DNA from: Diphasiastrum complanatum
Lineage: Eukaryota > Streptophyta > Lycopodiopsida > Lycopodiales > Lycopodiaceae
Assembly: GCA_029204225.1 (NCBI GenBank)
Contig: CM055112.1
Location: 27,147,321-27,211,320, forward strand
DNA length: 64,000 nt
Direction: 5' to 3'
The notes under the pieces are model-generated. The model did not search any database. It had not been told where the DNA came from and saw nothing but the letters and a program-made list of their open reading frames with translations. Position 1 is the stretch's first letter. Every line of letters starts with the position of its first letter. Positions 23,761 to 59,749 of this stretch are shown here, one piece after another. The translations under genes and the position numbers were made by a program.

Positions 23761-24412
23761 AATATTGTACATTTTGTCAATATTGTTTGTTGGTTACTTG
23801 AATGGCCAAAGTGCCACTTGTACATACACACCTAAAGTAGGTTACCACGAGTCAAGAGGAGTGGTTGTGTCTATTTGGTAGTGATTCCTACTTTGTAGGA
23901 TCTAGACCATGATTTATGATGAGATTTGTACCTACCATGCACCTACCAAGCATGACTCTTGGATCTAGGCTAGGGTTTTCACATTAGGGCAATAAAGTGG
24001 AGTGTACTTCCTTATTACATGCTGGATTTTCACCTAACTTTGCAAAGGAAGTGTGTTTTACTATGTATTTCCATTCTCCATAGTGAGAAGATAGAAACTT
24101 TTTGGAGCCTCAAGGAGAAACTCGAGTTTCCTCTCATTGTATGGTGATTACTCTATTTTTCCAATGAAACCCAGCGTTGGCACTTTGTAAACACTGTCTA
24201 CAGGCCGTACTACAGCCTTATTTCCACACGTGTGGAGTTGGATTAGACTATTTGATCAATGCTTTGATTGTCTCTACTTGTTTCCTATCAAGCTGCTAAA
24301 TTAGATCTTGTTTTCTGATGACTAGTTTCTGATAGATTGTTTAACAAGCATACAATCACCTTGTGGATCATTCAAAGATCCATTTATGGTCCTTAGTACT
24401 GTACTTTTCACA
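23722..24412 (+). repeat. 3' LTR of Copia B2
   Basis: 691 bp, same length as the left LTR, with about eight substitutions by eye. Followed by TACAA at 24413-24417. Confidence 0.95.
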
Positions 24413-24417
24413 TACAA

Positions 24418-24970
24418 CTCGATCTAAAAGGAATCCTAGTCTGTTTTCCAAATATGCAGCTATGGCAGACAGGGAGATCAACTTTACCAGAAGGATAGTC
24501 GAGATCAAGTACTAGGAATTGTCTGGACATGTTCGAAATAGATGCATAATTCAAGTGTCCTAAGTGACGATGCATAATAATGCTTTATTGACAAGAACAA
24601 AGGTTTTCAAAGCTTGACTAGAATCAAAATAACAATGTGCCAATCTATATAAGTATCCATGTCTCTTGCCGAGTGCAAGGATCTTATTACTCCCATCGAT
24701 AGTTCTACATTGGTCAGATTCAAACTCCACCCTATGACCTAAATCTGTGATTCTACTTACTGATAATAGATTTGTAGATAGTTTAGAAACATACAAGACT
24801 TTCGACAGTAGTTTGAATTGATCATGCTGGAATCTTAATCTTCCAGTACATTCACCTTTGATAGTGTGAGTGCTATCGTCACCAAGATGAACATACTTCT
24901 TCGTGCTGTAAGGCGTATAGGATTGGAAAATCTTGCGATGATTGGTCATATGTTGAGTAGCTCCAGAATC
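24418..24970 (-). pseudogene. Copia C protease, GAG-pre-integrase and integrase start
   Basis: Starts at the right edge with D-S-G-A-T-Q-H-M-T (24947-24970) and is open to 24560 with VKYVHLGDDS-like, LLSKVLYVSKLSTNLLSVSR and KILALGKRHGYLY. The codons Asp-Ser overlap the target duplication of the relic inserted at 24971. Confidence 0.85.
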
Positions 24971-26028
24971 TGCTGTGAGAAAAATCGCTCTGATACCACT
25001 GTTGTGCGAAATCGTCGGATTCGCAAAGGTGAATCAACCGCGACTCTCTTAAACTCGGATGGAGACACTGCCGTCTGAATCACTCTTACAGTCCTCCAAA
25101 GTGTAGTCAGCTACTGTTGATCTACATTTATAAAATTGATGCAACATTCAACAAATTCAACCAATGTGCGGAATTATAATAAACAAGGAAACTTGGACAC
25201 TCGAATAACAGCAGACACATTTGCATTCAAGATCAGGCACAACAAGAAAATCATCTATATTGATCTTTCTCTAATTCTTTGAGCATTGCATGCGAATCCA
25301 CGCAGTGCGTTGGCGTGAGAGAAACACAATTCTCTCACGAGCAATCGTCTCGCTTTACTAGCGGACAGTTGGATCTTCTGATCCTAGACAGAATCGTCTT
25401 CGCACGCAGGCGAACATGTATTCTGTATTTTCGTCTTGATTGCTTACTAGCATCAGACTACTTCACATTACACTGTATGTGTATTCTGTTGGTCTATATG
25501 TCAAGTATCATCCAATAAGTACAGTCGCTCTATGTAAATCTAAGATTAGAGTGATTAAGTATCTACAACTAATCAGGGACAGATTAGCCATGACCTAGGG
25601 AGTATCTGCTGACGTCATGCCTTCAGATCAAATCTCTGTACTCCTGGGTACTTGTGTGATTTTCGTTGGTACTCTTTGGAGCATGAGGGAAAAACATATT
25701 TCGCGACATATTTCGTGTCGCATCGTTGGTTTCGTTTCGACCGTTGGTTTCGTTTTGCTCGTTTGCCTTTTTCTCGTACTGGACCACAAAGGAATCTCGT
25801 GCCAAACCACAAAAGATTCTCGTTCGTGAATCTTTCGTGTTCACGAACCATTCGTGTTCGTCTCCTTCGACTTTCGAGTTGGCAAATCATTCGTCTTCAT
25901 TTCCTTGACTTTCGTGTTCGCGAAACTTTTCGTGTTTCATGTCTCCTCATTTTTCGTGTTCGCGAACATCTTCGTCAGGCTGAGGGATTCTAGCAAGGCT
26001 TTGTAAACAGACACGTTGCATTTTTTTA
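24971..26028 (-). mobile_element. One-LTR Copia relic inside Copia C
   Basis: Flanked by AGAATC on both sides (24965-24970 and 26028-26033, so 5 or 6 bp). It starts TGCTGTGAGAAAAATCG, followed at once by a primer site (24987-24998) and then by TGTTGTGCGAAATCG, the start of a long LTR reaching to about 26028. The first 16 nt resemble the LTR start, so they look like a stub of the second LTR fused to the primer site by a large deletion. The right end (TTTTTTTA) is not a standard CA terminus. Confidence 0.75.
25690..25980. repeat. TTCGCGAA/TTCGTG motif cluster in the relic LTR
   Basis: TTCGCGAA at 25917 and 25959, TTTCGCGACA near 25699, and many TTCGTGTTCG, TTCGTGAA and TTCACGAA variants. Composition matches the cluster at 6120-6600, although the surrounding sequence differs. 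Confidence 0.7.
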
Positions 26029-26755
26029 GAATCCAAAAACCACAAATCGTTTGAATTCACGTATTTGTCTTTGACCATAAAAGCACCTTCGTCCATTTCG
26101 ACTTCAAGAGGTGCTGTAACTGTATTTGCTTGTTGATCAGGTTGCTTGGCTGCATTCTTTGCTTTGAGACTTCAACAATCTTAAATCTCATGGTTATTGC
26201 ATTTGCAATATTTGCAAAACATCTTCTTCTTCGACGAATGTGGATTCGATGATTGTTCTTGACCTTGAGTCTGTTTCTGATTCGATGTAGAATGCTTAGA
26301 GATTTTCTGCTTCTGTCGTTTCGAGCCCTTATTGACATACAAAGCATGAGATGAAGAGGTAGACGAAGTGTCTTGACTTCTTCGATAATCTTCTTGCATC
26401 AACATAGTGATAACTCTGGTAAGAGTTAAATTTTAGTGTGTCATGATGATCATCACCCAGTTCTCACATCATATAGTGAGCTCAGGATGTCCCAAACTTC
26501 TTCCGAAGTTCTGGCTTCAGCTACGTGGCCAATCTGAGTATCTGATATATTGAGGATAATAAGCACGAAAGATTTACCATCCTTTGACTTCCATTTCGAG
26601 TCGTATGTGTCATCTTCAGGCTTCACTTCAATACTTGTAACAACATCTCACAACTCATTGGCGATTAGCAAGGTCTTCATCTTAAATTTCCATAAATGAT
26701 AATTGGATCCACTCAGCTTGTCTGCGATAAGACCGGCTTTACTTTGAGAATCCAT
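26028..26755 (-). pseudogene. Copia C gag and knuckle
   Basis: ATG at 26755 reads MDSQSKAGLIADKLSGSNYH, leading into LWKFKMKTLLIANEL. It is close to A1 gag but lacks about 190 bp in the middle (around 26460). The knuckle reads CKYCKCNNHEI-stop-DC, so one nonsense codon falls inside it. It ends NDLWFLDS at the relic boundary. Confidence 0.83.
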
Positions 26756-26834
26756 CTGATACTTTAGATTGTCGATGATTCGATTGTCATTAAGAGAAAA
26801 ATACAGTACTGTGGAAATCAACTCTCTGATACCA

Positions 26835-28200
26835 AAACAAATTGATTCCCCACGTGAAGCCCTTTTATGCTCACATTTTACATAGACTTTTTGATACTGT
26901 AGACGAACCCTTTCATGATATGACCTTTGGCTGGTCATACCTACCAAGTGTAAAATGTGAATGATATTTCCCTTATGATGTTTTTTGCGAATTTGATATA
27001 GAAAACCTACATTCCCGTCATTGTCTTACTTTCAAGCGTTTCAAAAATTTTATCTCAGAAAAATTTGGTCATGTTATATGCACAAATTGTAATAATGTTA
27101 AAAGTTCATTTTTACGAAAGGCAAGCTAATGTGAACGAAGTTGCTTCAAAACTTTATGATGGATGGTTTAAACTCATGAATCTTTTACCTTCTTATGAAT
27201 ATTTAGACGATACTACAAAAAGGGAGCATGATTTTTAGTTTGTTTTCTTCCTTTTTGACAAGCTTATTACTCGCCCTAGTGGTTTTTTCTGACTTTTTGT
27301 TATTTTTATTATTCTCCACTTTTTCAGAGGCCAAAGTAGACATTGACGCACCAGTCAGCTCAAGTGATTATCACTCATTGATTGCAAAATCTTGAGATTT
27401 TCTCAGTATTATTTTTTGCCCTCTTTATAGAGCTCTCTACATAGTCAAATCTCTCGTCAAACAACTCGGCGTGTAATCAGACTATTACTCACCAGACCCA
27501 ATTACTCACCAAGTTGAGTTTTTCTATTTTTTCACAATCTAATTACTCCCCATCAGTACAGTGTGCTCAGAGCCCTCAGATTTAGAATCTTGCAGCTCGG
27601 CGAGCAATAAGCTATTACTCATCTACTACTCGCCAATTCAAATTTTCTGCCAGTTTTTAAATTATCGCCTTTTTTCCTATTACTCACCAACTTCAATTTT
27701 TCACAATTTTTCTAGTATCATTACTCGCCATTAGCACAGTAGCAAGACAACATTACTCTACCATATGCCCCAGACCGACGAGCAATGATATGACATTTTG
27801 ATTTATTACTCGTCAACTGCTCATTTTTACTCACTCTCTTCATAGTGTTTCATGATCATCATTCATAGTACATACGTTGCCCACATTACTCGTCGATTAC
27901 TTGCCACTGCCCATTACTCACCATTAGAGAAATTTCAAATTTTCTTGAGCTAGATCTGAGTGATTGACCATCAAAACCCATCCACTTTTTTATATCTTCC
28001 CCGGTTGCCTTGTAGATTTGCAATTACTTGTCTTTTCATCCATCCAATCTTTCGCTTCATCCCAATTTGATCTTGATTTTATTTTGATTTTACTTCGGTT
28101 TTGATCCACATCTCGATCCATCCTCCGATCACTTTATAATAGAAAAGATCTACAAAAATATCTGAGAAAAAGAAAATGAAAAAGTCCAAAAACATGTTCT
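26835..28200. repeat. ATTACTCGCC-rich region upstream of gypsy G2
   Basis: About a dozen irregularly spaced copies of ATTACTC(G/A)CC or close variants between 27260 and 27930, some paired with inverted forms (for example GAGCAATAAGCTATTACTC at 27602-27620). A TTTATAAT stretch near 28134 and the gag start downstream suggest that this is a gypsy LTR or leader, but no second LTR is seen. The first few hundred bases show nothing else. Confidence 0.5.
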
Positions 28201-28319
28201 ATTTCGGTGTATGCATCTCAGATTCGGTAGGAGATTATCAATCCTTGATTCCCCTGATCTTGAGAAATTCCTCAATGCATCTATCGAAATACATCACGAA
28301 AACATTGACGTAGGACAAT

Positions 28320-30200
28320 CCTAGGCCATTCGTACCTCATGTCATTAGGAACTTCTCTAAAATTGAACTTCCAAGATTTGATGGAAATGGATATCCACGA
28401 CAATTCTTGCATATTTACACCCAGGCGCATAAAGCCTACGGAGACGATAGCCTTCAAGAGTTGTTAAGATACTTCAATCTATGCCTAACCGATACTACAA
28501 AGGATTGGTATATCAATTTAGAGAAAAATGAACATGACGATTGGAATATCTTACAAGCCGAGTTTATCACACGCCTCAAGACCACCTGCTTTCTTTCTGA
28601 TCTCTTCTTGCAATTAGGACATATCTGCATGGACAAGAAAAATGAGTCCTTGCATGATTATATAGAACGAATCAAGAGATTACGTGGAGGATGTGGAGTG
28701 TCCCAGACCATAGCGTCCTGACATGGTTCATGGTAGAACTACCCAAGAAAATCAGGCAGCAAATGAAGATAAGAGCCAAGTACACCTCTTTTGAAGGGGC
28801 TTGCGCAAATTGCCATCAAGAGAGTCAGATCACTAGCTCGGACTCTGATAACTCAAACCAAGAGAGAAGACGTCAAAAGGAACCATGAGCCAAACGTAAG
28901 GATAAATTTTATGATGATGCTGCGACCTCTATAGCTAATAGCATAAACATGATCATATCTGCCATAGAGAAGTTGCACACCCAAACCAATGAGCAACTTA
29001 GAAAGCTCTCCGCCGACCTTACCACGGCTGTTGATCAGAAGTTGAAAGGCTTGCAATCAGGACCCACCCATGCCTATCCTAGGAGAGAGTCCACTTGGTG
29101 TCCGCACTACATTGGCAATACACAGGGAAAAATGCCCGTAGTTTTGACAAGGTTAGAGAGGCCCGCGCGATACTGCCATATCTACAATATAAATAAGCAA
29201 GATACCACCGACTGTTAGTACAACTTAGAGAATCAAGCTGCATACCCAGCACCAAACCCCGCCTCATTGGCATAACGACAAGGTGCCTTATCCCAAACGC
29301 GACCTAGATTGGCTCTACCACTCATTTCCCCTAGAACCCAATGACTAGTAGTGAGAAACCCGCGCCAACTGCTCATCAATTGAATATGGTCGAGGTGGCT
29401 GAAGAACCCTACTATCTCGAGGAAGAAGCACCGGGTGTAGTTTATAGAGGAGCGAAAGGCTGATACCAATCTACACGAACCAGCTTCATGGTACTGGGTT
29501 TAGAGCTCCCATTAAGTGTTATGGATGTGGAGAGAATCATAGAATTGTCGAGTGCCCTAACAAGCCACAAGACAACTTCATACCACTTTGCCATGATTGT
29601 GGGTATGGACACCCATACCTGACATGTCCAATGAGAAAGGAGAAGCAATGAGAGGTTTTCGCCCCGCTGCACCTTATGAGTGTGGTAGGAGAATCCAAGA
29701 CATCTACGATGTCTATATTCATCCAAACCAGAGCGTAGAAACGATTAGAAAAAGAACCGGCCAAATCTGCTACTACATGACTTATTAGTGGCTCATTGGG
29801 TTTCTTAGACACATGAAGCAATGGGTAAGAGAATTCCAAGCCTTAGATCAAGCCAGAGAGGCAGCCCGAGAGCCCAAGGGTGAAAACAATCGATGGTCCA
29901 CCGCACTCCCTAGTGAATCCATGGTTACTACAGTTCCTCCAAACAAAATCGAAGGTCACAAGCACTTCATGACTGAGGACATAATTGTGTCGTCTTGTAG
30001 AATCATGATTTTATAGTTAAGATTAATCCTGATACGTGGATTACAAAACCAACCGATCAAAAAGCCATGGTCACCAGCTCTTCCACAACAAACCATTCAG
30101 ATGAGGAATCCGATGACGAACATCGTTGTCATACGTGACAATTCACAAGCAGATGTAGTAAACTTGACCAAAGCCTTAGCTAATGTGGATGTACCGTAAG
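28320..30200 (+). pseudogene. Ty3/gypsy gag relic G2
   Basis: Reads KIELPRFDGNGYPRQFLHIY, then LQELLRYFNLCLTDTTKDWY and DWNILQAEFITRLK, the Ty3-type capsid order, followed by WFMVELPKKIRQQMKIRAKY after a frameshift near 28705. A coiled-coil-like stretch (29000-29060) and two knuckle-like motifs CYGCGENHRIVEC and CHDCGYGHPYLTC (29518-29625) follow. Both knuckles have three, not four, residues between Cys2 and His. Many stops and frame changes occur. No protease or RT follows. Confidence 0.78.
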
Positions 30201-30397
30201 TGCCAACTTCTTCTAACAATGGTGAGATATGAAATAGATGAAGAAGAAGAAGAAGAAGAAGAGGAGTGGTGGTGGCAGTGCTGCATTTAGCCACGTATAT
30301 ATAGGTATCAGATTTCCCTATGCATTGAAGGATATTTGATTTTTGCTGTAACTTAAAAATGTTGTACAATCTAGGGGTGCTTAGAATGGTATGAGCA

Positions 30398-30485
30398 TGA
30401 ATTTGTAACAACAGAGATAAGGACGAAGCTTTTTGTCTTGATGAATTTGTAACAACAGAGATAAGGACGAAGCTTTTTGTCTTGA
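30398..30485. repeat. Perfect tandem duplication, 2 x 44 bp
   Basis: Two identical adjacent 44-bp copies (30398-30441 and 30442-30485), each beginning TGAATTTGTAACAACAGAG. Confidence 0.95.
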
Positions 30486-31500
30486 TATAAACACTTGTAG
30501 GTGCTGAGCGATTTTGAAGGGCTTTAGGCCAAAATAGTTAGAGTTTTTATATGTTTGCCTTGGAACCCAAAGTGGCCAAGAGCATTCAAAGTTATGGTGC
30601 CTACATATAGCCAAGAGTATGACTTAGAATATGTTTATAGCTTTTATAGGATGAATTACAGTTTTAGATCCACCAATAGGACATAGCTCAGCTTTGATAT
30701 AAGCAACTAGTGACACTGCTTTTTCTCCTATCAAATGCCAGAGGATCAACCTATAGATCACCTTCCTCCTGGATGGATCAATTTATGACTATCTTGATAT
30801 ATTTCCCAACAACAAAACCTTCCTCTTACTTGCTAATAAGCGAGAAAAAGAGTTACCAGAGAACAATTGCTCTTCATCTCGTACTTTTTATTCTGCCATA
30901 AAGCCTCCCTTACATTGTTTTATGTGAGATTGGGGATCGAGGTGTCTCTAATTATGCTTATGCTTGTGACAACTCTTCCTCTTTTAACTTTTGACATCTA
31001 AGGTATTTGAAGAGTTTGAGGAGATTAACGAGATGAAGAAGAAGAGATATTGTTCTTAGAGTCCGAAGAATCAACTCTTGTGGATCTATGACTTTTCTTA
31101 CTCTTCTTCCTTGTGGATTCCTTTCAGACCAATTTCAAGATGTGCACACATAGTCTTGGAAGTTGAGCCAAAAAAAACGCATGTGGCAAGGTTCAGAGCA
31201 TTATCTATTGGCAAGAAAGAAAAATACAATCAAGATGCAAGTAACCCGAAGAGGTGAACACACATATATGGTCATGAATCTACAATACACGTCTCAAGGC
31301 GTAGATAGCTACCAACTGAGATTAAGAGGGGTAAAAAATACTAGGGAGAGGACAAAAAGGTGAACGACGAGAAAGAAGGGAGAAGAATGAGTTGATTGGA
31401 GGTGCCTTCGGCGACAAAGCCCTAGCTTGCCTTTAAAATGTGGGGGTCCATAGCCAAGCCACTAAGAGGCACTGGGCACGAATACCACATGAAGAGGTAA
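30486..31500. other. Intergenic, nothing recognised
   Basis: Between the gypsy relic and the condensin gene leader. Short open frames only, with no family motif. Confidence 0.5.
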
Positions 31501-32046
31501 CGTGGCGGGTGGCCTGTTTTTTTTTTTTTTTCTTTCGTTCTCTTCGTATTGTCACATCTTCCCGCTTTTTTCAAAAATTTCCGTCTCGTCATTTTCTCTC
31601 TTAAAAGTTACGATCCATTCGTCTACGATCCATAGATCTCAATCGATCCATTCTTCTACGATCCATAGATCTCAATCGATCCATTTTGATTTTGCATCGT
31701 TTCTGTCATTCTAAACCGAGATGCACTTCAGTGATTTTGCAGCAGTTTAATCATTTCAATCCACCTCCGCTTCATCAGCTAAGAATCTCATTTCAATTAT
31801 TGATGTTGCTGCAACCAGAGGAAGAGAATACGTCTTCCAATTTCTGCTCGAATTGCCCTGTATCCGGATTCTAACACCGTTTTGTTTCCATGCGTACATG
31901 AATACATGGAACGTTGATTTTTGAGGAGCGTGGTTCATTTTGCAGGTTCTGTTATCAGAAAAACTTAGCAGCGGAGTAGAAACATATTTAGTTCTGGGAA
32001 CGAAAGCATATACATGCCCTGTTAGCATTTTTTTTTGGGACAGAAT
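31500..32046 (+). promoter_or_regulatory. Leader and putative promoter of the condensin CAP-G gene
   Basis: A T-run (31517-31531) is followed by CTTCCCGCTTTT (TTCCCGC at 31559-31565), close to an E2F-type TTTCCCGC site. A 32-33 bp unit containing CGATCCATAGATCTCAAT is duplicated at about 31610-31680. A pyrimidine tract ending TTTTTTTTTGGGACAG at 32043, three bases before the ATG, could be a splice acceptor for an intron in the 5' UTR. Transcript start and UTR structure are not determined. Confidence 0.45.
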
Positions 32047-57014
<24,968 letters not shown>

Positions 57015-59749
57015 CATTTTATCTTGGATTTGTTTTTATATTAACATCCTCTTGCTGTTTCTCATCCTGGTTGTGATATTGTGCTTTGTAGCTTAGTAAA
57101 GATCCATGATGACAACAAAGTGCGTTTAGTTGCCATTGCTTTCAAGAGAAGTGCTGGTTATGTGATAAAAAAAAAATACAACTGCAATAGTATGGTTGGT
57201 CGATCAGTTCTGAACATCTCGAATGTACAATAACAAGATTGGAAACTTTGCAATGGTATAGGTTGACTTGCATAGTATTAGCTCATATATTTATCTTTAA
57301 GTGAACTTTTTGTCCTAGTGTATTCTGTTGGAAAGGTCCCACTGGGTAAGTGTATACTTACATCAGTCATTGCATTAATAGGACTAGTGATACCACATCA
57401 CTAGTAATGTGATCTTATGGTAATATATCAGGCATGCATAGACTTTCCATCAATCACTTTCGTGTGTATCTAAATGTTCTTTTGATCAGGAGTTTAATTG
57501 TATTATAAATTTTCTTTCCAAGAGGATTGAGATACTACAAATTGAATTCAATTAACGCAATGTGGAGTATCAGTCCTGTGCTTTCCAATGAGATTGTTGG
57601 TTCCTTGTAGTTGGTAGATTGTAATACAAGTCCTTCAAGTATTCCAAGAAGCATAGTTGTCTTTGAAACACCCTTGGTCAATATGGAATTCTAATGATAA
57701 AAGTTTCATAATTGCAAGAGGACTCTCATTATATGTATCTTAAACTACAATCCTAACATGTGGATGTTTTGGTGTATGTGACATGTATCAAGTTGCAACC
57801 TTTGATTTTAGAAATCGACACACAATAACAATTGAAGAACACATGAACTTGCGAATGTGAATAACAAGGATACCTGAACCAAAGTACCAAAGTAGACTAA
57901 CCATAATTGCACATAAGGTTATCAATTTAACAATTGCATTATTGGCCTTTCAATCTACATGTAGTAGTAAATGAGAGTTATCCATTATGCAATGCATTTA
58001 AGTAAACCTCAAAAATGTTAAACTCAAGTCTTAAGAAGCAAAGTCCTTGTAAACTACTGAACTTTAAGGAGTATTTACAAAGTTCACAAGAGGTTCATAT
58101 GTTGAAAATATAATTTCTTAGTTATTGAAATGCAGATTCCGAGGAAAACCTTTTTATTTCATTATGGGGTATATTGATGCAAGTGACAAAAAAAGATGAT
58201 AGTTAAATAAAAAATGCATGTACCCAAGTCACCAAAGAATCTGAAATGATGTATTCTACTGAACCAACTATGATTGAGCTTGATTGAAAGCCTGCATAAG
58301 TCCATAGAAACTTATGGAACGAACTTGATGGGGATGTTCATTCCATGATTCAATTGCAGCATATTTCAATGAAGTTAGAATCGATTCGTCTTGTTGAAAT
58401 CTCCATAATGCTGGAAGAATGGTGACCACTACATTGGTAAAATCTCCTGCTTCATCGCATAGTCCACAGTTTACAATGAGTCAACTCAAAGTCTTCTCAC
58501 ATGTGCTAAAGTATTGAGATACGCAAATTTCAAGGACCAGATCCAGGTCTCTCATGCAATTGAGCTCTCAAGCTCAAATCACATCTACCTATCCAAAGCA
58601 ACAATGCAAGGCTTTAAGTTGTTAATATCTAACGATTAAATTTATTTTCTAAATTTGAAAAGCTTTTATACAGCTACCATCAATATTTCAAATTCTTATC
58701 TTTTGATGCAACTCTTAGGAATCATATTTGCCCATTGATCAAGTTACTTTTGATGCCCTTTAATCTTTTTAAGCAAGTAATCTTTTATCAAGTCATTTTG
58801 ATTCATATAGAGCAAATTATTGTTACTATCTAATATATGGCAGAGGGTGGTTTAATCTGCTATTCAGCATGAGAGCAGAAAGAAATATACATGTGAGCCT
58901 TCTTGACATTGGAACAAATTTTTGTTTGCAAAATCCATTTGATCGAAGACAGACAATTACATATAAACATACTCCAGAAAGTTCAAAGCATCTAAATTTA
59001 AGTGGTGCCAGTTCTTCCAGCCTTTATTGCCATACCTGAAGATCTCAAATTGCTGATGGATAGACATTCGGCCGGTGCTTGCATGACAATGAAACTAACT
59101 GTAATTCGGAGATCCTATGAGGTTCAAAATTTATAACGAAACTTCAAGGGCAAACTTTCTCATTTTGCACTAGGCATTGTTTTGAGCAATGCAACTTGCC
59201 TCGTACAAAGTTGGAGAACTTTTTAATAGAATCTTATATGTTAGATCAGTGAATCAAGATCTGCAGTAGTTTCATGCAAGAGACACGGTCATATTGTAAC
59301 ATAACAACCCTTGGTGTTGCTCATATCAGGTTCTATCCTTATAGTCATGTGAAAATGCTTATGAAAGAATCTGCATTGCCAGTGAGAGATAACAATACTG
59401 TTGATACCACACCTCAAAAGTGTATGCGCAATGATTCAAATTTGAGGTATCTGAGTACTTCATCACCCTATGAAATTTGCCAGTTAATTATGAATCATAG
59501 GGTTTTGCAAAGGATCCAAGTAGGTATCTATGTCAACCATGACCAAAATTGTTGACCATTGTTTCACAGCCGGAGAATGAATAACTTGTGCATCAGTAGA
59601 TATTTGACACGAAGAGAAAGATAGAGCTCAGTAATCTGTACTACTTTATTGCCAAAAAAGGACTTGGCTTTGTGCTACGTAGTTGCTCATATTATCACAA
59701 CCTTATCAACACACTACCAAAATCAGCAAGCACCCTGCAACAACTTATC
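57015..59749. other. Intergenic between convergent genes
   Basis: AT-rich, with no recognised gene or element. It contains the 3' UTRs of CAP-G (plus) and of ATP synthase subunit g (minus); ends not determined. Confidence 0.6.

Larger units (their letters stand above)
18423..24412 (+). mobile_element. Ty1/copia retrotransposon B2, young, with an internal inversion
   Basis: Two LTRs of 691 bp each (18423-19113 and 23722-24412), TGTGAAAA...TTTTCACA, with perfect 5-bp TACAA duplications. By eye the LTRs differ at about eight sites (roughly 99% identity), so insertion is recent. A primer site follows the left LTR and a polypurine tract precedes the right one. Gag has two stops, the protease to mid-integrase segment (about 20764-21489) lies in inverse orientation, and the rest of pol is open. 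It cannot make a normal polyprotein alone, but could be mobilised in trans. It sits inside Copia C in the opposite orientation. Confidence 0.95.
17347..26834 (-). mobile_element. Copia C, split by B2 and by a one-LTR relic
   Basis: Minus-strand remains in three blocks: 17347-18422 (integrase to start of RT), 24418-24970 (protease to integrase start) and 26028-26834 (primer site and gag). Removing B2 with one TACAA copy restores the frame across RSSCRHATKGLLDVIHTD. Removing 24971-26028 with one target copy restores LWFLDSGATQHMT. Internal sequence resembles A1. The primer-site relic CTCTGATACCA is at 26824-26834. RT is cut at the G1 junction on the left. Confidence 0.87.
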
